NCBI GenBank assembly: GCA_028673005.1
Contig: CM054116.1
Coordinates: 21,647,840 to 21,711,839, forward strand
Length of the DNA stretch: 64,000 nucleotides
Source: Tanypteryx hageni
Taxonomy: Eukaryota; Arthropoda; Insecta; Odonata; Petaluridae
Reading direction: 5' to 3'
The translations under genes were made by a program, and so were the position numbers. A model generated the notes under the pieces. That model saw only the letters and a list, made by a program, of their open reading frames with translations, did no database searches and had not been told where the DNA came from. This document shows positions 11,428-23,301 of the stretch, piece by piece (the stretch's first letter is position 1; each line of letters opens with the position of its first letter).

Positions 11428-13411
11428 TAGGGTTTCTCTTATGCCAGGGTTTTAATTTAACCGATCATCGGTTATTAAAATTTTGATCTAATCGATATTT
11501 TTTATTTGGTTCATTTTAAAACGATGATTTTTTAAATTTTATATGCCAAAATCTATAACATTTTTTAAATTAAAAGCAATAAATTTTATTCAATATAAAA
11601 TACAAACAATTACAATATGTCTGAAATAAATATATATGAAATATGTTTATTGTTTGAAAAAATAAGATTTAAAAAAACTGATGCTATTAAACAATCGTCG
11701 TTCAGGCGAGATCGAATTTTCGTGGCGAAATTCTCAGCATTAGAAAATACACATTTGCTCTCACAATCAGTAGATGTTTGTATTACTGTTTGGATTGCGT
11801 CATAGAGGAGCTGTAGATCTTTTGTGCTTTCGCCAGTGACTTCAAATAAATTTAACTACCTCAACAACTTTTAAAGTTTTTATCTTTTTTTGATTCCATA
11901 ACATACACCATCGCTCCTCTTTCAACGAAACAGCTGAAATACTGCTGGCCTGGGATGGCTGGGTTTCATCATCACTTTCAGTTCTGTTAGGACAGATAGT
12001 GTTTTCAATTTTAGAAAATAGTCTCAACAACATCTCTTTGCCATAGTTAACCATAGAAGTTTTTGATGGAATTTGAAAAAAGTTGTGGCGATTCTGTCGT
12101 TGTGCTATAATAATTGATGGGTTCTGGAGATATTTGGCCAATGTAATCATGTTTTTTTACCTTCTTCTCCTATTCCTATTCAATTGTGTTAGTAATTTGG
12201 GGCTTATATCTGTTTTTAAGTCTTCAAGTTTGTCTAACAAAAATGAAAGCACCGCTTCGCTGGATAACAATGTTGTCTTCCATACATAAAAACTTGGCTT
12301 GGTTTCAAGGGTTTCTGATACTTCTCTAAAAATATCTGTTATTTTCATCCCATAGTAGTGATATATCCAAATCATTTAGTGAAATTTTTATGCAAGTTTT
12401 CAGCTTTATTATTCGTTAAGAGTGGGCTCAATCGAATTCCATCTTGTTTTGCAGTCTAAAATTAAATTGAAATCTTTTCCTTCTTGGGCATTCACGTGAT
12501 CTTGTAAAATGGAGTTTCTAGCTGGAGAAAGTCTAACAAAATTTCTAATTTTCGCGTGTTTTTCAAAGCAACGTGAATATCATAGTTTGGCTCTGACAAT
12601 CTTTTTATTTCTTGAATTCACAATTATACCAATCCTCGATATCACTGTTTTAGTTCCATTTTCCTTTCCTTTTTCTTTATCTTTTGCGTTAACCACATAT
12701 TTGTATAAAATGTCAGTGACAGCTAAATGAATAGCGTGATTTGAGCTAAGTTGGGACTGTGCCGGTCAATTTCTACCAAATTTCACCATCACACTAGCAC
12801 CACCCTTTGTTGATGCCACACCATCGCTTTTAAATATCAGACCGAATTCTAATAGACGTCCTTCAACAATTTTTTGGTTTGTAACTGAGTCGCATGAGTC
12901 AAATTGTCATGACCCCCTTTGTGGGCATGTATATTGATATTTTTATTTTTGACACTGGTCCATTCATCTAATGTAAGGCTATATTTTTTCCATTTTTTTG
13001 TCATTTTGTAGCTCCTTAATCAATTCATCTTTTTTGTCCAAAAAAATTATAGATCAATTTCATTACGTGAGTTTCATTTTTCGGGAGTTAATATCCTCTA
13101 CTTGAACTTAAACGTAGAATTTGTAATCGCGTGAATATAAATACCATCTTCAGCAGCCAGACTCGAAATTATTTCTTCCAGAGATTGCCGTTGAGTAACA
13201 TTAAGATTTTTTTGTTCACAATTTGGATTGTGTATAACTGGAATCTTCGATTCATAAGTCGCTTTTATTCTCTAGAAGATTAATTTCATGTTTTAATTTC
13301 CAATTAAAAAAAAAGTCGGTTAACCAAGACGAATTGACCGTTTTTTTTAACCAAAAAAATGCCTAATATACCGGTTTTCACCTGTTACGGTTAACCGGTA
13401 GAGAAACCCTA
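11428..13411 (-). mobile_element. Decayed hAT transposon, about 2 kb, with target duplication
   Basis: The ends are TAGGGTTTCTC (11428-11438) and GAGAAACCCTA (13401-13411), a perfect 11-bp inverted repeat. They are flanked by the 8-bp sequences CTTGCAAG (11420-11427) and CTTGCAGG (13412-13419), a target-site duplication with one mismatch, as expected for hAT elements. Subterminal 'ggttaaccggt' type words also occur near both ends. The interior carries a broken transposase on the minus strand (separate entry). With this many disruptions it cannot be autonomous. Confidence 0.9.
11842..12870 (-). pseudogene. hAT transposase relic
   Basis: Reading the minus strand downwards from 12870, the translation contains a piece like 'SDGVASTKGGASVMVKFGRN', then a stop. 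It continues with 'NHAIHLAVTDILYKYVV' and, near 12450, 'DCKTRWNSI'. These match, in order, the TTDGA-x-VM-x-KFG, C/N-x-AHxIxLAVxDxLY and DxKTRWNS motifs of hAT transposases of the ZBED/BED-finger group. Two further open segments (12157-12375 and 11842-12150) continue toward the C-terminal region. In-frame stops and shifts show that it is dead. The catalytic assignment is from family knowledge; the motifs and breaks are read directly. Confidence 0.8.
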
Positions 13412-15090
13412 CTTGCAGGTGTCTTTTAGCGGCTCGGTGTGCAAACTGTTGTGGAAGCGTCCCAGAAATGTTCCACGATGCCCGTCTCTTTCATATCACT
13501 GAAACCTTCCTCTGCGACATTTCCGTCAAGCATCACGATCTTGGCAACAACTCCAGGGGTTGCGTTAACTAACTCTGTAAATTGATTGACTCACTTCTTC
13601 CACGCGACCTAGTCCGTGCATGAGTAAAACCCACTCCGTGTAAAGCGAAACCGGAACAAAAAAGTAAACCGAGGACGGGGGAAACCGTGCAGTCTGGGAC
13701 CGTGGGGAAAAAGTAGGCTTACGTTATTAGATATTGGGAAGTTATGTACAATTTGTATGTAAAAATATAAGATAAAATAATACTTAAAACAATAAAAACA
13801 ATTTAAAGCTTTAATTCAAATGAATTTAAAACTTAAACAATTCCTTATAATCAAACAATTGCCACTTATTTGTGCTCTTTTACCTCATACTTCCATAGCT
13901 GCGGCTTCGCTGTCGTTTAGGCTCTGGTTATTATACTTCATGGGTGGTTGTATTGTTTTATAATGGCTGAAGTAGGTCAAACAATATCTATTATCAACAA
14001 CAGAAACGTTTTTAAAATGAAAGTAAAATTCACGTATGTATATTTCATATAATATTTATTTTTGGCCATTTGGCTAATAGTTCCCAGGGCAACTGCCGGT
14101 ACGTCTACGCCGCTCTGGTATTTTTGTGAAATTATGCTATCATTGGGTGGGCATTTGAGACACCCGAGGCAGCGAGCGAAATTAAAATGTCGCAAAGTTT
14201 TCGGATTTCATTTTCGGGCCCCGCCGCGGTGATTGAAAATGGACCGCGTTGCTTGAAAATTGGTAGACAAAATCTCCGCAATATTGAAAACGTACTGCCA
14301 GAATACCTTTCCTGAGGTTTTATTGTATTTCTTTCATGCCAAGTATTAGAGTATTTTCTCCTTTGTGAAATTCTTCTCCGTTTATTATAGACAAATTCAG
14401 TTTAATCAGAAATGCCCACTTTTCCTGCCAGTTCAGATTTTCTGTAAAGCCGCTGCAAATAATTATAAATAATTATTTTCTTTATTGTTAAATTATAAAT
14501 GTACCTGTTTTCGTGGAATAGATGTGGTGATTATTCCAAATGTTTGTAAATGTCTTTTGTCGCGTAAATTTAAGCATACTCTTCTACCTTTTCCCTTCAA
14601 AGAATTAAGCAATATATATAACAAAAGCTTTACGATCCATTCTCTGTCATGAGCTAAGTAAAATCAAGTCGATTCTGTAAATATGATAAGGAACTTCTGG
14701 AACACTTGGTATTTTTTAGTATGATAGAAAAGTGATGTCGCAAAAATTATAAATACTTCTTATTTGTGCATTAAGATAATAGCTATATTCGAAGGCGGAT
14801 CTAATACTAATGCAGATGTAAAATGCCTTGTAATAAATCTTAATCATACAAATAACCTTTAATTTGAAGAGTATTATTATAATTTCTACATCTCTTATAT
14901 ATATTTTTATTTCAGAATAGTCCTTAATGTCTTAGTCATAATTAAATTGCCATCTTTGATGCACTTCCCAATACATTATTTTTGTGAGCACATGTGGTCA
15001 GAGAGTCATCTTCAGATAGTCAATGCATATGTCAGATTTATTTTGTTAGCATAAATTATTAAGGGAATTACTTTGAAACAGAAAAAATTC
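13412..15090. other. Spacer, no gene recognised
   Basis: AT-rich with a moderately CpG-containing patch at 14090-14260. I see no exon, RNA gene or complete mobile element. Confidence 0.4.
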
Positions 15091-15161
15091 TGCTATGACA
15101 GGGAATCGAACCCGGGTCTTCCACTTGCCGGGCGGATATTCTACCACTGAACTACCTTAGC
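15091..15161 (-). tRNA. tRNA-Gly-like sequence, probably pseudogene or tRNA-derived repeat head
   Basis: On the minus strand a 71-nt cloverleaf can be drawn: acceptor GCTAAGG with TCATAGC (one mismatch, one wobble), D arm GTTCAGTGGTAGAAT, anticodon stem TCCGC/GTGGA, and a T arm with GGTTCGATTCC. The sequence follows tRNA-Gly(GCC) closely outside the anticodon loop. The loop reads CCGGCAA, so the anticodon would be GGC and the universal U33 is replaced by C. With the second truncated copy 300 bp away, a tRNA-derived SINE or pseudogene is more likely than a working tRNA. Confidence 0.5.
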
Positions 15162-15393
15162 AGATAATCTTTCCGGTTTCTGAACGCGGGTGTTTTTCTT
15201 AGTTGGGTCCGGGCTAGCCAAGCTAGTATCAACCAGCCCCAACGGACGTCCTCCAAGTGAACGTCAAAGAAAACCCCTCCCTCTCAAATGGTAACAATTC
15301 ATCATATAGACTTTACTTTCTACGCTGTAACTTAACTTTGCTGTGCGTATTCAACGCATATTTATTTGATATGAACCACAATGAAAAAATTCT

Positions 15394-15454
15394 TCCTTGA
15401 ACGGGAATTGAACCCGGGTCTTCCACTTGCCGGGCGGATATTCTACCACTGAAC
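15394..15454 (-). repeat. Second, truncated tRNA-Gly-like copy
   Basis: This stretch repeats the T arm, variable region and anticodon arm of the element at 15091-15161 almost exactly. It stops after 'ccactgaac' and so lacks the 5' acceptor strand. Both copies share the flank 'gaaaaaattct' on the same side, so they belong to one dispersed or tandemly duplicated repeat. Confidence 0.65.
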
Positions 15455-15894
15455 GAATATTCCGTAAAGCATTTCAAACTGATTTTCTAATTTCTTGCAA
15501 TCTATCTCGTTCTCATTCTTTCTCATCACTTCCGTTTTCCAAGATCCTGGGTTGAAATCAGCTTTGCTTCTCCAGACCATCTGGTTTCCCCCAAACGATG
15601 CACTTCGCTCCACTCTCTTGAAAGAACCCCTTCTTCACCGCAAAACACTCTCCTTCAGAGTTATTCAAAGAACTAGCCGCAGATCATGAGTTATTCGTGA
15701 AAAAGTCGTAAAGAGACGCTAAAAGACACTATTTAAGCTAAATATATAAACAGTTTTGGTTAAAAATTTTGACTATATATATTTTAATAATTTCATAAAC
15801 TAAAATCGATTTAAATAGAACATCGTTTATAGATCTCTCATGTGTACGCAATTCATCTTAAAAGGCAGAATTTTGTTCAACCATTAACATATTT

Positions 15895-15965
15895 CAGGGT
15901 TGCCCATAAAGTCGATCGCGATCGACCGGTCGACCGCCGAACCACTTTTGGTCGATCTCAAGCGA
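15895..15965. mobile_element. Possible isolated hAT-like terminus
   Basis: CAGGGTTGCCCATAAAG opens a stretch with a GATCG-rich palindromic core (gtcgatcgcgatcgac). CAGGGTTGCC is typical of hAT ends. No inverted partner was found in the next kilobase. Confidence 0.3.
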
Positions 15966-16689
15966 AGTAATAAATAAATCGTTAATAACCTAAAAATTAA
16001 AAAGTATATGAAATTTCTGATAAGAGAGATTTTAAAGAACTATATAAGTTAAAAATTAAAGCTTTCCGTTGCAAAAACTAACAAAATAGATTTTTAAATA
16101 ATTATTGCTGAAGAAGCATTAAAGATTATTTTTACTTCGACTACTTTTCACACCGAAATCAGCATTATATTTAATATGATATTTTTAAAATTGCGTTCAA
16201 AATTTTGATTTACCTGTCTGTATACGTACAATGAGAATAAAAATATGGATATCCAGCTGATTAAAAAAATGACAAAGTAGATTTTATAAAAATGCAAGCT
16301 GATAGAACATTGGTCGGCCATAATGACGATGAAATCTTAAAGCGAGATCATATACGTTGGTACAAGTGGTTGTATAAGTATGCTGAAACAAAATAAAAAA
16401 CACTTGGAGAATTAATAAGTCTATAAAATGTACTATAATATAGAAATTTGGGGAAATGCGAAGTAACACTCTGAGCAACTCGGCATTTCATTGCAAAACT
16501 CAGGTTAATTCCAGCATCTCTACAAATGTCTTCATTTATAGACTCCAGATACCTGAAACCGTGTCACTTCGCGCACATATTGCGCATCTTGCGGCGCGTA
16601 GAAAAACGGAAGAAAATGTGCGCGCCCTAATTTATTGGCCGTTACACACGACTTCTAAATTTTCTCCTTTTCGTAATGTCGTCTTCCAT

Positions 16690-17030
16690 TTAATGTCACG
16701 CCCGTTCTCTCTCTCTCCACGAATTTCTCTCCTCTTACCTCTTCCCGACTCCTCCCACGACATTCGCCTTATCCTCTCTCTCTCTCTCCTTCCCCTTATC
16801 CTCTCTCTCCTTCCCCTTCTTCCTATTCCGCCCATGCTAGTCCTTTCATTCCAATCTCACGCTTCTCTCCTTCCCCTCTTCATTCTCTCTCTCTCTTTCT
16901 ATTCACTCTAGCCAACACTCGTCCCCTCTTTTGCACTCTCTTCGATACGCTTTGGTCCCTCCCTCGCAGCTTCCTCTTCCGGCCTCCCTCTCTCCTCTTT
17001 CCAACTCCTTCCCATTCCGAAAACCTCTCG
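16690..17030. repeat. CT-rich tract upstream of a CpG-rich promoter region
   Basis: Pyrimidine-rich low-complexity DNA on the + strand that grades into the CpG-rich block at 17040-18240. The 151-residue frame at 16456-16911 is compositional. Confidence 0.7.
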
Positions 17031-17819
17031 CCTCAGCTGTTGGCGATGTTGGCCAAGACTTCAGTCCTCCGTGAGAGGCCTCGCCACAAACACGACTTCA
17101 CCTCCCTCGTCGCTCCTTTCTTTCGCGTGACATCTTCGCGACCGACTCAGTTCCTTCGCGCCTCCCCAATTTATCCCTCGCTCTTTTTCCACCCCGCCGA
17201 GCCGTTCTTTCTCCGCCCACCCCCTCCACTCCGCGTCCGGCAGCCTTCCCTTGGCCCGTGGAGGCATCTTCTATTTTTTTCTTCCTCATTTGACCTTGGC
17301 TCGAGCGATTGCCGCACTTCTATTTTCTTCCAACTTCCGCACAATGCCTTAGAACTTAAAAGGAACTTTTTTTACCGGCCGAGTGAACTACATCTCTTCC
17401 CTTGTCCCATTTAATCGCTGCCAATCTCGCTCACATCCGTATTTTCCCTCGTTCTCCGTCAACACCTCTTTCCATCTCCTCTCGCTGGAATATACCATCT
17501 CTCTCGCCTCAAATCGATTCGTTGCCTTTAAAACACTTGGTTCACGTCACGTGATCTTCCTCGCCATTCTCCTTTCCCTCTCTGAATTCTACCAAAGATG
17601 CCGCCGGCGTTTCCCACGAAGCGGCTCCATTGATGCTCGCCCTACACGCGGTCCTCGGCCGTCCTTTTTCTCAATCGCCCCCGAAATTCTATTTCTCCCT
17701 ATCCTCGATCCGCATGCCTCTCGAACGGGAATCGCATTCCCAAGCGACGAGGAGCGCCCGTTTACGAGTGGATTACTTCTGCTGCGCCTCTTCGGATCAC
17801 GAGACTCTCCCTCTCGGCC

Positions 17820-17857
17820 TATAAAAATGTCGTGACTCATTCGTCCGGATCATCGAG
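17820..17857 (+). promoter_or_regulatory. qvr: Candidate qvr core promoter (TATA box and initiator)
   Basis: TATAAAA at 17820-17826 sits within a CpG-rich block. About 30 bp downstream, TCATCG places an initiator-like A at 17852, the normal spacing for a TATA-directed start. The block continues to the inferred first coding exon at 18194. The motifs are seen directly. Assignment to qvr is inference from the downstream exon's phase and signal-peptide continuity. Confidence 0.5.
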
Positions 17858-17874
17858 CGACTTGTCATCCGTGG

Positions 17875-18006
17875 ATGCTGCTCTTCTCTCCCTCTCTCGT
17901 GTGCGCCGCACGCCCTTCGTCCGAAGAAGGACCTTTCGGTCCTCGGGACTCCCGATCGCGAGTGGAACTGTTGCGGCCAACGAGAGTGCGGCGCTTATCT
18001 CCTTGA
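17875..18006 (+). other. Upstream ORF in the inferred qvr 5' leader
   Basis: If transcription starts near 17852, the first AUG is at 17875 and opens a 43-codon frame ending in TGA at 18004-18006. No other AUG occurs before the inferred qvr start at 18194. Such an upstream frame would lower or condition translation of the main frame. The peptide resembles nothing I recognise. Confidence 0.3.
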
Positions 18007-18193
18007 CGACTCGGCGGACGCGAGAGCGGTCCGTTTGCGTGGACTCGGAAGGAGACGTCCCTCTCCTCGTCGGTGGGTCCCTCGCCGCCGTTTTTTATTT
18101 GTTTTTGCCACGCCTGCCTCACGTCCCGCTTTCCTTGGGAAGCGGAGGCGACCGGGAACGCTGCCCTCGCGGTCGCCGACATCCCGCGGCTAA

Positions 18194-18215
18194 ATGCTCC
18201 GCTTTACAATGATGG
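18194..18215 (+). CDS. qvr: quiver/sleepless, inferred first coding exon
   Basis: ATG at 18194 encodes MLRFTMM plus one base, and the exon is followed directly by a consensus donor, gtgagt (18216-18221). The phase (one leftover G) is what the two downstream signal-peptide exons require: G joins TC or TG to give Val. The joined N terminus has a basic start (Arg3) followed by a hydrophobic run, a normal signal-peptide layout. The context of the first AUG is weak (T at -3). The in-frame AUG at 18209 has A at -3 and may be used instead. This exon is placed by phase, donor, promoter context and peptide logic, with no similarity of its own. A different first exon remains possible. Confidence 0.55.
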
Positions 18216-19477
18216 GTGAGTAGAGGGAGAACACGGGGGCGGACGTGTCGCCACCAACCGGCGAGCGAAGAAAGTAAACAATCGAGAAATACGATTTGAC
18301 GCATGTTTGTATGTGACACGGTCTACGTAGAAACGCGTTAACAGGTAGGGACAGCGCGTCATTGGTATTTTTTTGTTTTTGTCTGGGAGTGTATACCCTT
18401 TTTTTATGGAATTGAGAATAATGGAGATTTGTGTATAATTACTTGGAGTGTATTTAACTTTAATGGAAGACTAATTGAATTTACATATTTTGTGCTCTTT
18501 TCTGCTTTATTCTTTAATAATAAGTTATGAAACAAATCCAAATAAATTTTGATTCGATAGGAATACTTGGAGTCTTTTTATATGTTTACTGTCATGCCCC
18601 TTTGCATTGGGCTTTGATAATAAAATTTTTATTTTGCCATTACGAAAAATATTTTGGGTGACAATTCTATGAATAGTAAGTAATGCACAGGATTTTGTAA
18701 CAAAAAATAACCATTCTTTTATTCATGGAGAACTGAAGCTTGCAATAATTGGTTACAACATTTGTATTCAACGAAACAGGAAATAATTAAATATATTCGT
18801 ACTATTTAAATAAATCAAGAACACATTTAAAGCGATAGTTAGCCATCGATATGGCTTTAACCGAGGATGATGAACGATATCATTGATCGAAACATTAGAT
18901 GATTAATATCACGAGGGAAGAAGTCGAGAAGATCACAAATATGTACATTTTCACTGAGTCCTATGGTCCACTTTAGACAACTAAAGAAGAGCCCAGGTGG
19001 GAAGGAATAACAGTGCGATTGTTTTTAAATCAAATAATCAATCTTTCTTTAAAATACATCAAACGCTTTATCTATTTAAACCGGCGGACTTGAAGCAAGT
19101 TTCCTAAGATCTAATTAATGCAGGCCTCTCGGGAAATGGAGGGAAGTACAGATAGACACAAGCTGAAGGATTGTAACGCGAAATGGTTAAGGGTTTTATG
19201 TCAACGGATGTAAACAGTAGCCTGTCATACAAACAAAGAAATCGGTTTGGTCACTACATTAAATCCTGCATCTTGAAGTAGTTTATGTGATGCGTTTCAA
19301 CTACATTCTGTCAGTTCTTCGATTATTTGTGTGTGCTCAGTAATAAATAAAGGTGACTCTAACAATAAGTATGGCAGCCACGAATAATAAGGACAATAGT
19401 TAATAACGACAATTCAGTTGAAAATAGCCGAAAATAATGTTATCCTTCTAAAGTATTCCTATTCATATAATATTGGT

Positions 19478-19802
19478 CATGGGTCGGCAACATTTTCTGC
19501 ATAGCGGTCAACGTTCGTAGTTTTGAATGCTTAAGAGGGCCGCATTAGAAATAACGAGAGCTTCGGCAGGCCGGATGAGCGTTTATATTAGAAGCCTCCT
19601 ATGGATTTTGTGGTTACATAGTTGTGAAAATCGAGTCTTAATAATTTACTAGCATTAAAACTTCATCAGAAAAGGTTTTCAGGCCATAATTTAACTGAAT
19701 TTATGAAATTTCCCATGTGAAATTTTACCGATTACTACTATTATTATTATTATTATTAGAGCGCCGCGTTCCGCGTAAAGCGTTCTCGGGGGCCTATCCC
19801 TG
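19478..19802 (-). mobile_element. Degraded copy of a CAGGGGTCGGCAACC-type hAT MITE
   Basis: It begins CATGGGTCGGCAACA and ends near 'cctatccctg'. Inside are 'gagggccgcatta', 'ggcaggccggatgagc' and 'gcgtaaagcgttct', in the same order as the reverse complement of the intact element at 57006-57345. Flanks ATATTGGT and ATATAGGG agree at 6 of 8 positions, as an aged target duplication would. A short ATT run has been inserted or expanded near 19735-19758. Confidence 0.75.
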
Positions 19803-22289
19803 ATATAGGGCATGTTTTACATGTAACTTGTTTGAAGTAAGTCTTTATGCAAGGATTCTGAGCAAAAAAGCTCTTCTCAAATTCAACAATGCGAGTCGTA
19901 TACTCCTCGGAAACGGATTTGTAGCAATTTTCTTCCACTTTCTCCGTCTGGCGCTGTCTTCTTCATTTCTCCATGTTATTTGGACGTTTACTCTAAACGT
20001 CAGCCTGAGGAAATTTACCGTTTACAGTTAGTTGCCGTTATTTAGATCAGCCACTCTCCCGCAGAATTGCTTAAAGGCCTTCTTCAAAATGTTCAGCTCA
20101 ATCAAAACAAATTAGCTTAAAGGAAGATTCTGTTCCACATAGAGAAATTTTCTAATTGTTTTATACGCATTGAAAAATATAAAAACTCCGAAAATATTGA
20201 AAAGATACTGAATGGTAGCAGGAGTAGCGTGTGGATAGAAAAAGAGCATTCCTTTCATTTCATCGCTTGAGAAACGCGAGACGTTCCATGTTTAATCGTC
20301 CCGTCCGAATCGAAGCTAATCTAAACTGCGTCGCAACGTCCTATGGCGAAACACGTGCTAACCTCGATTTCTGTTTGCCCCAGAAAGAAAACCTGTGCAA
20401 TTTAAAATTCGTCTCTCGCTCCAAAATCTCACGTCCTCGGGATTTTATTTTCAGAATTCCCCGTGAAGACTTCGAGCCGTGTGAAAACGTTTTTTGGCAG
20501 AGAATTTTTTCCGCAGCAGTATTGTGAGTGCATATTCTCGACCGTAATCATCAATTATAGCAAAAATGTATTTACCCGGCGGAGGAAGTTTAAAGACGTC
20601 CTTTCCGATTCCCAGGCCAAAATTCGTGAAAATTTAATTATAAAGAATTTCTCATTTGTTGAACAAACTAATTAATTCATACGAGTCCTTTAACGAAGGT
20701 TCCAGTGTTATCTGAATTATTATTAACCGTTTTCCTGGCCTTAATATATGGAATGAGTTAGTAGTATCTGGCCACTTATGTTCATTAACTAAGAAAAATT
20801 CGAATCCCCAACCTCGTGATTGTAAGGGCAAGGGCTGTTACATTCCAAATGATTGACGCGGCTTCTTGATGTTGCTTTCCTATATATTTTGCATCTGATA
20901 AGCACGTACCCATCCTATATTTCTCTCCATTTTTAGTGGCCGAGATGAAACAAATTCCAGAGTAAAAAAAAGCGTTTGTAAAAGGAAATTGGAAATCACA
21001 CATCGCAAACTGTTTTGAAAATGTTTCCCGGAGGCGGAAACCTCTAAAAGAGTTGACACTCGCACCGATAGATGGACACCCAAGGCTCTGTACGAATTGA
21101 GAGCTTTTAAAAGAGAGGAGATAATTGTTAGCTATTCATAATTTCTCTATTGTCATCAACAGAACAAATCTTATGTATCTAATTGAACCTGCAGTCACTT
21201 CTTCAAGTAAGTTAGGGGATAGGAATACGTGTCGGTTCAGAAATCCACCGCATTGTAGCAAAGAGTGAACAATTTTAAGATAACATTTCTCAAATTTAGC
21301 AATGGCTGGAATTATGAGCGAATAGATTTGAAGTCAGTAAGCTGTAATATAACTTAGCCATAGATTTTATTATTTTATTCATGCATTCTTATCAACTTAA
21401 TCTGATTATTACACGGTCGCGAAAGAAGTCTTGAGGCAAGCTACAGATCTCGTTCAATTGAAGTCGTTAATCGTTAAAATTTAACTGATGTTTGGCCAAC
21501 AGGTTCTGCTACTCTTCTCTAAGGCAACATTTCCGTCGTATTCATCCATCTGGAAGGACTGCGTGATTACGCGGTGTACTTGGATATAGCAAGAGAAATT
21601 ACACGCGATTTTTACGCGCTGTAGCTCGAAGGTAGCTGCCACCTTAAGTTGTCGGTTATCGAGGAACGCCGATGCGTGATACGAAATCCAAGAGTGGCGT
21701 ATCATCCTTGGGAAATGCGAATGGAGGAGGGTAAGAAGAGATGTGGGAAAGTTGAGGGAAAGGGTAGTCGGGGAAGAGGAGAGAAGGAGAAGTGGGTGTA
21801 GGGGGAGGGGGAGGGAAGAGGGGAGGGGGGATGGGAGAGGGGGGAGGAGAGTGAGGTTAGGCCGTTAGAAGGGGCTAAGGGAGTAGGTGTATCGGGTATA
21901 TGGATATCGTGCGGAGGTGGGGGAGAGCAAAATCTGAAATGAGCGAGTTAGAAAGGAAGAGGATTGGGGGAAGTGGATTTTTGCTCCGCTCATCCACTCC
22001 AAGAATGCGGGAAACGGAAGAGAAAAGACGGATTCGAACGGGAAGGCGAGGAGGAAGATAGGAGGCGATTAGAATGGCAGGAGATATGGGTTTGGAGGGA
22101 ATAGGTTTGGGCTAGAAGGACAGATAGACAAACGACTTTATTTATGGCGAAATTGAGACTATATATTCCCTTATTACATTGAACCTTTTTGTCATATAAT
22201 TACAATATTTACATATTAAAAATAAATTAATTACATATGAATTACAATATAGATACATTAATTAAAATCAATTATATATCAATTAATAT

Positions 22290-22590
22290 AATATAAATAT
22301 ATCATATTATATTATATTATATTTATATTATATTATATCATATTATATTATATTATATCATATTATATTATATTATATTATATTATATTATATTATATTA
22401 TATTATATTATATTATATTATATTATATTATATTATATTATATTATATTATATTATATTATATTATATTATATTATATTATATTATATTATATTATGTTA
22501 ATATAATATAAATATATAATATTATATGTTAATATATTATAAATATAAAATATAATATTATATATTAATATAATATTAATATATAATTAA
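22290..22590. repeat. AT-only satellite, 5-bp unit tatta
   Basis: From 22300 to 22496 the sequence is an almost perfect tandem array of tatta, with a few tatca or ttta variants at the left. From 22497 to 22590 it becomes an irregular AT palindrome of taatata/tatatt words. The tract contains essentially no G or C and can form long cruciforms. Confidence 0.95.
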
Positions 22591-23293
22591 TTTGTAATTA
22601 ATGTATTTTGTTGTGGTTCATATGTAATTAATTTATTTTTATTATGTTATTATTGTTAGTTTTGTGAGTCGAAAAAAACTGTGTATCAGCTATGTTTTAA
22701 CACAAAAAAAAGCCCCACTGCGGAAAAGACCTACGAAGATAAGAGATGTGCAAAAAACCGTGAAAAATCCTAAACAGTTGAGAGGAAAAAACAATAATTT
22801 GAAAGACGGGAGAGAGAGGGAGAGGGGAGGGCGAGAGTGAGAGGAGAGGGCGGGAAGGAAGTGCCATCGCCTCGGCGAGAACGCAAAGGCGCGTCAGTGG
22901 AAAGAGGAGCGCGAGGACGAGTAGGTGAGTGGGTTGGGTTGGAGAGTGGATGAGTGGTGGGAAGAGTGGGTTGGACAATTTGGGGGAGTGGAGTGGGGGA
23001 GGAGTGTGATGGAGAGTGGAGGGAGGATGGGGGGAGGAGAGGAGTGAGGGGAGGCGAGTGGAAGAGAGGAGCGAAGAGAGAGGAGGAAATTGTGGCGATG
23101 GCGTCATCACAGACGCAATATCTCACGCGACTCGACCGCTCGCCCCGAATAGTCGAGGCGCCCTTATCTCACGAAGTGTGTCCGGGAGCGACCTCGCGCC
23201 GCAGCGGCTTCCGAAGGAAGAGAAAACAGCGGAAGGGCGCGAATTGAAAGAGGAGCGATGAATGTCCCGCTCGTTAACCCCGAATGGCGCTTG

Positions 23294-23301
23294 TATAAAT
23301 A
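23294..23301 (+). promoter_or_regulatory. TATA box in a CpG-rich block, candidate alternative promoter
   Basis: TATAAATA lies at 23294-23301 in a block (23100-23600) rich in CpG and CCG/GCC runs. No start codon followed by a phase-1 donor is evident downstream, so any exon would be non-coding or belong to an unrecognised gene. The block could be an alternative qvr promoter inside intron 1. Confidence 0.35.

Noticed and set aside
17832..18212. 126-residue + frame over the inferred qvr leader
   Set aside because: Its ATG lies upstream of the predicted transcription start, the translation resembles nothing known, and high GC lowers stop-codon frequency. The short exon at 18194 in another frame fits qvr.
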